This document shows positions 7,581-15,138 of a stretch of DNA of 24,730 bases, piece by piece. The notes beneath the pieces were generated by a model, which was not told the DNA's origin, ran no database searches, and saw only the letters and a program-made list of their open reading frames with translations. Position 1 is the first letter of the stretch. Each line of letters opens with the position of its first letter. The translations under genes and the position numbers were made by a program. Source of the DNA: an uncultured Eggerthellaceae bacterium (GTDB lineage: Bacteria; Actinomycetota; Coriobacteriia; Coriobacteriales; Eggerthellaceae); assembly GCA_946626265.1 (NCBI GenBank), contig CAMOUE010000008.1, positions 1 through 24,730 of the forward strand. Reading direction: 5' to 3'.

Positions 7581-7598
7581 ACGAATCCCTAGCTCACA

Positions 7599-7690
7599 CG
7601 TTAAAGATAACCTTAGTTAACTATTATGGTGACAGAGCGGTTCGCGAGATGCAACCTCATCACAAAAATATTAGCCTTGTTTAACTTTAA
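7599..7690 (-). promoter_or_regulatory. AT-rich promoter/operator region with two related motif copies
   Basis: The only AT-rich stretch in this part of the window. Read on plus, one copy is ACCTTAGTTAACTATTATG (7610-7628), containing the perfect 10-bp palindrome TAGTTAACTA (7614-7623). A weaker copy, AGCCTTGTTTAACTTTAA, lies at 7673-7690. On minus, CATAAT (7628-7623) is a possible -10 box for the gene starting at 7580. The 7599-7628 element closely resembles the one at 14593-14621. The CCTTA/TAACT half-sites recall DtxR/IdeR-type boxes, but the regulator is not proven. Confidence 0.45.
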
Positions 7691-7703
7691 GAATTGCGCG
7701 CCT

Positions 7704-9359
7704 TTACTTCCTGTGCCGCCAGATGTCGAATAGCACCCAGACGGACAATATGAACGCGCCGGCGAAACCGAAGAACGAAACGAACGGCACCCCGAGGACC
7801 TCGACGCTGCCGCCATACGGCGCGATGATGCTCGACCCGATAAACAAGCCAGCCACGATGACGCTCACGGCAAGCCGATTCATGATGCGCGATATGCCCG
7901 AGATGGGCTCGCCCGCCCCGAGCATCTCCATGTTTACTTTCAGCTGGCCGCGCGTGAGCATCCGAAGCGCCTCGCCCGAATAGCTCGCCGCCTGGGCCGC
8001 GCCGACAGACGCCCTGCGCAGCTCGAGCAGCGTGTCCTGCGCCAGCTCCTTCCCCACGACAAGCGGGTTCGCCGAGCGTCTGATATGGTCGTTGATAATG
8101 CTTGCGACGCTGTCGTTCTCGATGAAATCGGCCACCGTCCCCTCGATGGTGACGATGCCGCGCGACACGTTCGTGACCGAAGTCGGCAGCATTACCTTGC
8201 TCTGGCGCGTCACGCTCATGACGTCGGCGAGCAGCTGGCCAACGTCGAGGTCGCCGACATCGCACGACGCATAGCTCGCCAGCAGCAGATCGAGGTCGGC
8301 CAGCAAACGTGGATGGTCGATGGCCGCATTGTCCTTCTGAACCGCGAAGGATAGCAGGGCGTCCTTGAGCTTGCCGGGGTCCTGTGCGCCAACCGCCTCG
8401 ACTATCGTCGCGAAGCCGGCCCGCTCGGCAGGGTTGAGCTTGCCCATGACCCCCAGGTCGATGTACATCACCTTGCCCGCGCGCACGATGATGTTTCCCG
8501 GATGCGGATCGGCATGGAAGAATCCGTGGTCGAGCACCTGCGTCGCGTAATTGTCGAGCATTTTCTCGCCGATTTCGGAAAGGTCGTAGCCCTCCCGCAC
8601 AAGGCGCTCGTGATCGTAGATGGGAATGCCCTCGATGTATTCCATGACCAGGCAGTACTCGCTGCACAAATCGGGATACACCTTCGGGCAGTCGATGAAG
8701 GCGACGTTCTTGTTCAGCTCCTTGAACACGCGCAGGTTCTCTGCTTCGACCTCGAAGTCCGTCTCGTCGAGGAACGTTCTCCACATCTCCTCGACCACGT
8801 CGGAAAAATCGAGCAGCTGCGTGTCTTTCGCCATACGGGATGCGCGCTTCGCCATTATGCGCATGATGTCGATGTCCTGGGCCATGGTGGCCTTCACGCC
8901 CGGTCGCTGAACCTTGATGGCGACCGTTTCGCCGTTTGCGAGGCGCGCTTTATGGACCTGGGCAAGCGATGCGCTCCCGAGGGGATGCGGGTCGATTTCC
9001 GAGAAAACGTCGTCAAGACCGTCCCCGTAGATGGACAGGAGCGCCTCGCGCACCTCCTCGAACGGCAGCGGGTCGCATTCGGTCTGCAGCTTCGACAACT
9101 CGTCGCAATAGACCTTGGGCAGAATCTCCGACCGCGTCGAGAGCGTCTGGCCGATCTTCACAAAACTCGGCCCCAGGTCCTCGAGCATCGTGCGGAACTC
9201 CTCGGGGGTGAACCCCCTCAGAACGTGATGCTTGGCGAGAATCGAGTAAATCTCGCGCAGGCGGCGTGAGCGAGATTTACGGCTGAAATTGAATTGTTCC
9301 TCGGACTCGAACCCTCCGCCTCGTCCGAAGAAATGATTGAGGAGCGTATTACCCGGCAT
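7704..9359 (-). CDS. ABC1/AarF/UbiB-family atypical kinase with two C-terminal TM segments
   Basis: A 551-aa protein of the UbiB (ABC1, ADCK/COQ8) protein-kinase-like family. Hallmarks in order are the KxGQ motif FVKIGQTLSTR (K68, Q71), the Ala-rich loop LGSASLAQVHKA (127-138) that replaces the Gly-rich loop, VAIKVQRPG with K149, the catalytic-loop equivalent HADPHPGN (282-289) and the metal-binding YIDLG (D301). Two hydrophobic helices at about 496-513 and 524-546 anchor it in the membrane. Family members support quinone (ubiquinone, possibly menaquinone) or prenyl-lipid biosynthesis and handling. The start is the ATG at 9357-9359, 21 nt after the phasin-like gene; its SD is weak, so translation may be coupled. 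Common pairing with a phasin-like protein in Gram-positives. Confidence 0.92.
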   Translation of the reverse strand: MPGNTLLNHFFGRGGGFESEEQFNFSRKSRSRRLREIYSILAKHHVLRGFTPEEFRTMLEDLGPSFVKIGQTLSTRSEILPKVYCDELSKLQTECDPLPFEEVREALLSIYGDGLDDVFSEIDPHPLGSASLAQVHKARLANGETVAIKVQRPGVKATMAQDIDIMRIMAKRASRMAKDTQLLDFSDVVEEMWRTFLDETDFEVEAENLRVFKELNKNVAFIDCPKVYPDLCSEYCLVMEYIEGIPIYDHERLVREGYDLSEIGEKMLDNYATQVLDHGFFHADPHPGNIIVRAGKVMYIDLGVMGKLNPAERAGFATIVEAVGAQDPGKLKDALLSFAVQKDNAAIDHPRLLADLDLLLASYASCDVGDLDVGQLLADVMSVTRQSKVMLPTSVTNVSRGIVTIEGTVADFIENDSVASIINDHIRRSANPLVVGKELAQDTLLELRRASVGAAQAASYSGEALRMLTRGQLKVNMEMLGAGEPISGISRIMNRLAVSVIVAGLFIGSSIIAPYGGSVEVLGVPFVSFFGFAGAFILSVWVLFDIWRHRK

Positions 9360-9380
9360 GGAGCGTAAACGTTCGCCGCC

Positions 9381-9800
9381 TTATGCCTCTTCGCCAGCTG
9401 CTTCGACAGCATCCTCGGCGGCTTCGGCGACTTCCTCGACGGCTTCGGCGACTTCCTCGGCGGCTTCGGCGACCGTCTCTTCGTCGACGACCTCAGCCTC
9501 GACTTCTGCGGCCTTGGCGTTCTGCTCTTCGGCAATGCGGGCGGCAGCTGCAACGAACGCCTCGCGTTCCTCGGGCGTCATGATGCTCATGCGTGCCTCG
9601 AGTGCGCTCTCGCGGATATCGGTTGTCGCCTTGCCGGCCTTGCGCTGAAGCTCGTCGTTGAGCTCGCGGCCCTGTTCGAGCGTTATCTCGCCTTTGGCAA
9701 CCAGCTGGTCGATGACTTCCTTGCCCTTCTCGCCGGTGTAGGCCATAGCCCCGATACCTGCCAGGAAGATGTTCTTGAATCCATCGCCTATGTTCGACAT
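9381..9800 (-). CDS. Phasin-family-like protein
   Basis: A 139-aa protein. ATG at 9798-9800 has AAGGAGG 8 nt upstream, so I reject the longer frame. The N-terminal two-thirds (FKNIFLAGIGAMAYTGEKGKEVIDQLVAKG, EITLEQGRELNDELQRKAG) is an amphipathic helical domain like those of the phasin-like proteins (PhaF/PhaI type) that precede UbiB-like kinases in many Firmicutes and Actinobacteria. The C-terminal 35-40 residues are an Ala/Glu/Val heptad-like repeat (EVAEAVEEVAEAAEDAVEAA), probably a coiled coil, and repetitive at DNA level (GCTTCGGCGACTTCCTC units). No PHA synthase gene is in the window, so a role other than PHA granule coating (membrane or lipid surface adaptor) is likely. Confidence 0.8.
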   Translation of the reverse strand: MSNIGDGFKNIFLAGIGAMAYTGEKGKEVIDQLVAKGEITLEQGRELNDELQRKAGKATTDIRESALEARMSIMTPEEREAFVAAAARIAEEQNAKAAEVEAEVVDEETVAEAAEEVAEAVEEVAEAAEDAVEAAGEEA

Positions 9801-9820
9801 GACATTCGCCTCCTTGACGT

Positions 9821-9837
9821 GCGGGCATCTTGCCCGC
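9821..9837. repeat. Short palindromic hairpin in the phasin-like gene leader (copy 1)
   Basis: GCGGGCA-TCT-TGCCCGC, a 7-bp perfect stem with a 3-nt loop, just before the SD of the phasin-like gene on the minus strand. The same stem with loop TCC occurs at 16634-16650 upstream of rplL. No T-run is nearby. Confidence 0.6.
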
Positions 9838-9918
9838 CACTCCCTTGTCGGAACCATCTTGATTTTATGATAGGACGGCAAGGCGGAATAGCGGCAATCG
9901 GTTATCGTTTCGTCTCTT

Positions 9919-9961
9919 TTGCGTCAATTCATGTTTACGGTATGACGCCGTGCAGCACGGC
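9919..9961 (+). promoter_or_regulatory. Candidate MATE gene promoter with overlapping dyads
   Basis: TTGCGT (9919-9924) and TATGAC (9941-9946) are 16 bp apart, placing a start about 26 nt before the MATE ATG. The dyad GCGTCA (9921-9926)/TGACGC (9943-9948) brackets the promoter, and GCCGTG-CAG-CACGGC (9947-9961) overlaps the expected transcript start. Either could be an operator of a local efflux regulator. Only sequence symmetry supports this. Confidence 0.4.
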
Positions 9962-9978
9962 AGACCCACAATGGAGCC

Positions 9979-11358
9979 ATGTCCCGCACGCGCTACGATA
10001 AAACCTACGTGTTCTCCACCATGCCCGTCGGGCGAGCCGTGGCGTACCTGGTCGTCCCCACCGTGCTGACGCAAGTCATCTCGATCCTCTACAACCTGGC
10101 CGACACGTACTTTGTCGGACAGCTTGGAGAACCTTCGCTCGTCGCTGCCGTGGGCGTATGCCTGCCTCCCATGATGCTGCTCACCGCAATCGCCAACCTG
10201 TTCGGCGTCGGCGCGTCGTCCGTCGTTTCGCGTGCGCTCGGCACGGGCGACGAGAACCGCGCGAAACGCGCAGCAGCGTTTTCCCTGTGGATCGGAATCG
10301 CCGCAGCGGCGTCATACATAGCCATCGCGACCATGCTGCGCGATCCCCTCATCGATGCGTTCGGGGGCGCCGGACAACCCCATTCCGCGGTGGTCGAATA
10401 TCTCACATGGGCATTCTCGATAGGCGGAATCTTCTTCTTCCTCACGGGGCTTCTCGCCCACCTCTTGCGCTCGATGAGCAAATCGGTGCAGGCTTCAATC
10501 GGCGTTGCCGCAGGATCCGTCATCAACATCGTTCTCGACCCCTTGCTCATCTTCGGCGCAGGATGGGGCATCCGAGGCGCCGCGACAGCGACGCTCATCG
10601 GCCAGGTGGCAAGTGTCGTCATCCTGACCTGGCATGTAATCCGCAACGAAGACTGCGGCATAATCCGCCAGCTTCCCTCGTACGCGATGCTCGACGCCGA
10701 CGTTGCGCGCGAAGTCGTCTCCATCGGTTTCGTGAGCTTCTGCATGACCACGCTCGCCCAGATATCGAACACCTGCGTCAACGCGCTCGTTGCCCCGCAC
10801 GGTACCGCCTACCTCGCGGCGTCGAGCGTCGCCATCAAGCTCAACATCGCTGCATTCGGAATAGCAATTGGGCTTTCAACCGGCGTCCTGCCCATCATCG
10901 GGTTCAACTACGCTGCAGGCAATGCCGAGCGCGTGAAGGCGGCGATCAAGGTGGCGGTTGCGTTCTCATGTGGAATGAGCGCGTGCTTCACTGCCCTCGT
11001 CCTCGCCTTTCCGGACGCTATCACGGCGTTCTTCATCGACGACCCCGCTACGATCGAATGCGGACGCGCTTATCTCCGCGAAGTTGCGCTCTGCTTCATC
11101 CCCTCGGGGCTCGTGTTCATCGCCACATCGTACCTGCAGGCAATCGGCCAGAAGAAGCGTCCCTACATCCTCGCCTTCACGCGCATGGGGACCGTCGACG
11201 TCGTCTGCATGACGGCTTGCTCGATTCTGCTCGGCCCCGCCGGCATCATCGCGGGAAAGCCCATCGCCGACTGGCTTTGCCTCTGCACCTCGCTCTTCGT
11301 GCTGAACGATCTGCGGCGCCATCAGAATCCCTTTGCCAAAGAAGGCGCCAATAGGTAA
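9979..11358 (+). CDS. MATE-family multidrug/toxin efflux transporter
   Basis: A 459-aa protein with about 12 membrane helices in two internally similar halves. The N-terminal signature PTVLTQVISILYNLADTYFVGQLG (27-50) and the block AIANLFGVGASSVVSRALG are characteristic of the MepA/DinF side of the MATE superfamily, which exports cationic drugs or metabolites using Na+ or H+ gradients. The second half has ISNTCVNALVAPHG and GVLPIIGFNYAAGN, the usual matching repeat. Length is normal. ATG at 9979 with GGAG 3-6 nt before it. Transcribed alone from the promoter candidate at 9919; the next gene is convergent. Substrate unknown. Confidence 0.93.
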   Translation: MSRTRYDKTYVFSTMPVGRAVAYLVVPTVLTQVISILYNLADTYFVGQLGEPSLVAAVGVCLPPMMLLTAIANLFGVGASSVVSRALGTGDENRAKRAAAFSLWIGIAAAASYIAIATMLRDPLIDAFGGAGQPHSAVVEYLTWAFSIGGIFFFLTGLLAHLLRSMSKSVQASIGVAAGSVINIVLDPLLIFGAGWGIRGAATATLIGQVASVVILTWHVIRNEDCGIIRQLPSYAMLDADVAREVVSIGFVSFCMTTLAQISNTCVNALVAPHGTAYLAASSVAIKLNIAAFGIAIGLSTGVLPIIGFNYAAGNAERVKAAIKVAVAFSCGMSACFTALVLAFPDAITAFFIDDPATIECGRAYLREVALCFIPSGLVFIATSYLQAIGQKKRPYILAFTRMGTVDVVCMTACSILLGPAGIIAGKPIADWLCLCTSLFVLNDLRRHQNPFAKEGANR

Positions 11359-11444
11359 CCCGACATCGCGCCGCCAGACCGAAACGCGACCGTCCCCCGC
11401 GCGCCTCGACCTTGCCGGCGTTGAGGAAGAGGATGAAAACGGCG

Positions 11445-13880
11445 CTATTCCTGGACTTTCATGGCGAGGGCGAGCGGCACTTTCCGAATGCGGCGAACAT
11501 GGAGAAACGCTACGGCGGCATACGTCGCCGCACCGACGAGCACTTCTTGCACGTAGGTCTCGGGGGCGACCCAGATTTCAAGGTTGCCGGCGTATTTTGA
11601 CATCATGATCTGAACGAGCACGTCGAGGGCTCCCACGATGATAGGCAGACACGCGACGAGCGAAACGAGCACCGTCAGCGTGATCGAGCGAATGTAGAGC
11701 TTTGAAATCTCCCTATCCCGATAACCGAACACTTTCATATAGGAGATGGCCCGGGCGCTGCGGTCGATTACGGTCTTGGTAAGGAGGTAGATGAGGATCA
11801 GGAACAGTGGAACGACCGCGTAAAGCAGGGATGACGCTATTTTTCCCATGGAGTCCTGCAGCTGGTCTGCGACCGCGAGCATTTGGTCGGGCGTTATCTC
11901 GGTTGCAACGTAGCGGCTGTTCAGCGACAAGGGCTCGTTTGAAGCGTATCCGCTGAAATAATCATCGTCGTTGCCGAACAGTTCGTTGAAATCGTGCATC
12001 GTCATATATACGTTCATGGTGGTGCTGTTACCTACGGCCTCGTCGAACGTCAAGTCGTACGAATCGCCCGTGTACTTGTCGCCGAACGCGCGCGCTTCGC
12101 CGAGCCGTATATTGCATTTGCTCATCACGCCGCGTCCGATGCACATATGCCCATCGGATACGGGAACATCATCCCAATAACGAGACCCCTCTTGCACGCC
12201 GTACACCGTGACATCTTCGTCCATATCGAAGAAGCGGCGCTTCGTCTGCAGGGTGGCCATCGCGAACTTCTCCGCTTGGGCGATCGCCTCCGGCGGGTTC
12301 TCCTCGGTGTTCACCGCGTTCGCATCGGCATCGACGCGTGACGCATCGATGTAGAGCGAAAGCAGGTGCGCCGGATCTATGCCCGACAGGTCTTCGGTTA
12401 GCATGAGTTCTTCAGCTGCGGCAAACGACTCGCGATCGCTTTTCGAGGCATCAATCTCCATCGGCGTTTTGAGCACGTACAGGTGCTCTGCGGGAACGTC
12501 CTTGGCCGATTCCTCGGCAAAATGGTTCATGAGCGGCATCATCGCCAGCCCGAACAGCAAAAGCAGGCTGCCGAACATAATTCCGAAGAACAGCGTCGCA
12601 AAGTGCGATAGATTGCGCACGAATACGCGCAGGCGAAACCGCGTTGCAAAACGCAGCCCCATCGGAAGCTGGACGTTGGAGCGCTTGGAGCGACGAACAA
12701 TCTCGCGTCTCAGGAATTGGAGCGGCGTCGCGCGCATGCGGCGCACGAGGCCCACGAACGTGATGAGGACGAGCAGCACGAGGGGGATGACCGTGGTCAT
12801 GACGAACACGCGCGTGTTCCACGTCGTGTGGTAAGGCGGAAAGCCATACGAATTGTAGTAGAGCCCCTGCATGGGCAGCACGAGGAGCGTGTACCCGACG
12901 ACATTGCCGACAACGGCACCTGCAACGCCCACGACGGTCGGCAACGTCATGTAGTGGACGATGAGCTCACGTTTGCGCCATCCACTCGCCAGCAACGTGC
13001 CAATCACCGCGCTTTCCTCCTCTATGGTCGCATCGGTAAGCACGACGAAGACGAACGCCATGATCACGATGAGCATGATGAGCAGGATTTGCCACATCAT
13101 CTGGTCGCCCTGCGTATCGTCGAGCGCGTAGACCATCGCCTGATTCGAATCGCAGTCCACGAAATCGGTCACGAGCTCGCCCTCGTCCGCAAGCACGTCG
13201 AGCATGTCCTCCTCGAACGACGTGCGGTCAACGAGCGACATCGAACGGTCGTCCAGGAAGAAGGCGTAGCTGTAGATGAGCGACCCTTGGCCTATGCCGT
13301 CAAAGGCCTCTTGCGTGACCTGGGCGACCGTAAAGCTGAGCGCATTGAATATGAAGCTCGAATTGTTCTGGAACAAGCACGAGTAATCGGACAGCGTCAT
13401 TATGCCGACGAGCGTCATGGGCCGACCGGCAACCTCGACCACATCTCCCACCTGCAGCTTGTTGTTGTTGCAGAACACGCGGTCGAACGAGATCTCGTCA
13501 TCGGCTTCAGGCGCCCTGCCCTCACAGTAGACCGCCTGGTTGCGCTCGCCCCTGTTTACGAAGACGCGCGCCTGCGTTCCATCCGCCGCCCCATCGAACA
13601 CGAGCGGCGTGTCGTAATAGAACTGCTCCACAACCGTGCACCCGAGCGCTTCGACCGCCCGAATCGCCTTCTTGTCGGCTTCGAACGTCGTGGCGAAATG
13701 CCCGTCCTCAGTGCAGTAATCGTCGCGCATGTTCGTCCCGATGAGCTCGATGGAGCTCGCCGCGACCAGGAACCCCGACGTGAACGAGATGGCAAGTGCA
13801 AGCAGCAGGAACATGCCGAGGTATTTGCCCAAATTGTTCTTGAGCTCGCGGGGAAGACGTTTTGAAAGGGGCGATCGCAT
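11445..13880 (-). CDS. FtsX/MacB-like ABC transporter permease
   Basis: An 811-aa permease. An N-terminal membrane helix (about 18-42) is followed by a large extracytoplasmic domain, then FtsX-type membrane bundles around 260-400 and 680-811, with a further pair near 425-455. Recognisable points are LPRELKNNLGKYLGMFLLLALAISF at the N-terminus, the FtsX coupling region VIGTLLASGWRKRELIVHYM, and the second SYMKVFGYRDREISKLYI. These transporters work as exporters or mechanotransmission devices with their ATPase, not as importers. The start lies 4 nt after the stop of the ATPase gene, so translation is coupled; its own SD is poor. The gene ends at 11445, 86 nt from the convergent MATE gene; no terminator is evident there. 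Confidence 0.88.
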   Translation of the reverse strand: MRSPLSKRLPRELKNNLGKYLGMFLLLALAISFTSGFLVAASSIELIGTNMRDDYCTEDGHFATTFEADKKAIRAVEALGCTVVEQFYYDTPLVFDGAADGTQARVFVNRGERNQAVYCEGRAPEADDEISFDRVFCNNNKLQVGDVVEVAGRPMTLVGIMTLSDYSCLFQNNSSFIFNALSFTVAQVTQEAFDGIGQGSLIYSYAFFLDDRSMSLVDRTSFEEDMLDVLADEGELVTDFVDCDSNQAMVYALDDTQGDQMMWQILLIMLIVIMAFVFVVLTDATIEEESAVIGTLLASGWRKRELIVHYMTLPTVVGVAGAVVGNVVGYTLLVLPMQGLYYNSYGFPPYHTTWNTRVFVMTTVIPLVLLVLITFVGLVRRMRATPLQFLRREIVRRSKRSNVQLPMGLRFATRFRLRVFVRNLSHFATLFFGIMFGSLLLLFGLAMMPLMNHFAEESAKDVPAEHLYVLKTPMEIDASKSDRESFAAAEELMLTEDLSGIDPAHLLSLYIDASRVDADANAVNTEENPPEAIAQAEKFAMATLQTKRRFFDMDEDVTVYGVQEGSRYWDDVPVSDGHMCIGRGVMSKCNIRLGEARAFGDKYTGDSYDLTFDEAVGNSTTMNVYMTMHDFNELFGNDDDYFSGYASNEPLSLNSRYVATEITPDQMLAVADQLQDSMGKIASSLLYAVVPLFLILIYLLTKTVIDRSARAISYMKVFGYRDREISKLYIRSITLTVLVSLVACLPIIVGALDVLVQIMMSKYAGNLEIWVAPETYVQEVLVGAATYAAVAFLHVRRIRKVPLALAMKVQE

Positions 13881-13884
13881 GCGG

Positions 13885-14592
13885 CTACCACGTCAACTCT
13901 CGGGCAGGAACGACGTTCGGATTCAGCTCGTCTCCGACCAGCCGCCCATCGCGCAGCCGCAGAATCCGATGGGCCATGTGCTTGATGGCGTCATTGTGCG
14001 TCACGATGACGATCGTGCAACCATACTCCCGATTGACCTGCTCCATCAATTCGAGGATTTCCTTGGATGTCTTGTAGTCCAACGCGCCCGTCGGCTCGTC
14101 GCACAACAGCAAGCTCGGGTTCTTCACAAGCGCCCGTCCGATTGCACAGCGCTGCTGCTGCCCGCCGGAAATCTCATGGGGAAATTTCCGGCGATGCTCC
14201 CACAACCCCAATGATTTGAGCAAGTCGTCCAAAGGGAGCGGATCGCTTGAAAGGTATTGGCACACCTCGATGTTCTCGGTGACCGTCAGGTCGGGAACGA
14301 GATTGTAGAACTGGAACACGAATCCGAGCTCTCGACGGCGATACTCGACCAGCCCCTTATCCCCCAGGTCGGTCAGGGCCGTGTCGCCGACGCGTATCGA
14401 GCCGCCGTCCGCGGGCTCGAGGCCTCCCACGAGGTTGAGGAACGTCGATTTCCCCGAGCCCGAAGGCCCCAGCAGCACGCACACCTCCCCCGCGTTCACG
14501 CCGAGCGTGATGTCGCGCAGAACTTCAACTTTGGCCTCGCCCTCACCGTAGTGCTTGCAAAGTCTTTGTATATCGAGGAACGGTTGCGCCAT
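13885..14592 (-). CDS. ABC transporter ATP-binding protein (MacB/LolD/FtsE type)
   Basis: A 235-aa ATPase, typical length for the LolD/MacB group. Walker A GPSGSGKST (42-50), Q-loop FVFQFYNLVPDLT (about 91-103), signature SGGQQQR (142-148), Walker B LLLCDEPTGALD (161-172) and H-loop VTHN (H199) are all intact. ATG at 14590-14592 with AAGGTG upstream, which lies inside the palindromic region at 14595-14628. The permease gene follows by 4 nt. Energises export or force transmission by the partner permease at the cytoplasmic membrane. The divergent ArsR gene starts 176 nt away and probably regulates this pair (inference). Confidence 0.95.
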   Translation of the reverse strand: MAQPFLDIQRLCKHYGEGEAKVEVLRDITLGVNAGEVCVLLGPSGSGKSTFLNLVGGLEPADGGSIRVGDTALTDLGDKGLVEYRRRELGFVFQFYNLVPDLTVTENIEVCQYLSSDPLPLDDLLKSLGLWEHRRKFPHEISGGQQQRCAIGRALVKNPSLLLCDEPTGALDYKTSKEILELMEQVNREYGCTIVIVTHNDAIKHMAHRILRLRDGRLVGDELNPNVVPARELTW

Positions 14593-14632
14593 CGTTAGTT
14601 CACCTTACCTAACTAATTATGTTAGGTATAGC
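14593..14632. promoter_or_regulatory. Divergent promoter/operator between ABC transporter and ArsR genes
   Basis: Two overlapping dyads: TTAGTT (14595-14600)/AACTAA (14611-14616), and TACCTAAC (14606-14613)/GTTAGGTA (14621-14628) with a 7-nt AT-rich spacer (8-7-8). On plus, TTACCT (14605) and TATAGC (14627) are 16 bp apart, a plausible ArsR-gene promoter with the dyad between the boxes. On minus, CATAAT (14621-14616) is a possible -10 for the ABC genes. Classic SmtB operators differ in sequence, so the binder could be the adjacent ArsR protein or a DtxR-like iron/manganese regulator. Confidence 0.6.
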
Positions 14633-14768
14633 TTACTTCAAACGAATGCGCAAGACGCGCTTTCCTTTTAAAAACGCGGTTCCCGAAAAGTGCGCTATCA
14701 TCCATAAAAAGACGAACGAACCTGAAGCAGCCTCGAAGCTGTGCGCCTGTCTCGAGAGGAGCAAGATC

Positions 14769-15104
14769 ATGACCCTCAGCGAATCGGACCGCGAGACCGT
14801 GGAGAACTACGACGAATGCATGCCCGACGAGGAGATGCTCTACGACCTGGCCGACTTGTTCAAGGTTTTCTCCGACACGACGCGCATCAAGATCCTGTAC
14901 GCCATCATGCCCGGCGAATTGAGAGTGGCGGACATAGCCGAGGCCATCGGCGCAACGCAGAGCGCCGTGTCACATCAGCTCCGCATACTCAAGGCCGCGC
15001 GGCTCGTCCGGTTCCAGCGCGATGGCAAGAACGTGCTGTACTCCCTCGCCGATGACCACGTCTACACCGTGCTCGCGCAAGGCATGAATCATATCTGCGA
15101 ATAG
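14769..15104 (+). CDS. ArsR/SmtB-family metal-responsive repressor with alpha5-type site
   Basis: A 111-aa winged-helix regulator. ATG at 14769 with AGGAG at 14757-14761; upstream in-frame starts lack an SD. The recognition helix region is VADIAEAIGATQSAVSHQLRILKAARLV. The C-terminal helix carries D95-x-H97-x10-H108-x2-E111, exactly the spacing of the interfacial alpha5 zinc site of SmtB/CzrA (D104, H106, H117, E120 in SmtB). The alpha3 Cys motif is absent (ELRVADI). The family represses metal-efflux genes until zinc, cobalt or nickel binds. Divergent from the ABC transporter, which makes that pair the likely target, although FtsX-type exporters are not usual zinc effluxers. Confidence 0.9.
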   Translation: MTLSESDRETVENYDECMPDEEMLYDLADLFKVFSDTTRIKILYAIMPGELRVADIAEAIGATQSAVSHQLRILKAARLVRFQRDGKNVLYSLADDHVYTVLAQGMNHICE

Positions 15105-15114
15105 ATGAGATGAG

Positions 15115-15136
15115 GGGACGGGTGCAACGTCCCGTC
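15115..15136. terminator. Candidate bidirectional terminator between convergent genes
   Basis: GGGACG (15115-15120) pairs with CGTCCC (15128-15133), or alternatively GACGGG (15117-15122) with CCCGTC (15131-15136). It lies in the 34-nt gap between two convergent genes. T-runs are poor on both strands, so this is weak. Confidence 0.35.
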
Positions 15137-15138
15137 TT

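Noticed and set aside
9383..9520. Tandem GCTTCGGCGACTTCCTC-type units as a possible repeat array
   Set aside because: They encode the Ala/Glu/Val coiled-coil tail of the phasin-like protein, in frame, with no CRISPR-like spacers.
14619..14768. Longer ArsR start at 14619
   Set aside because: No SD there; the extension lies within the promoter/operator region and the ATG at 14769 gives normal family length.
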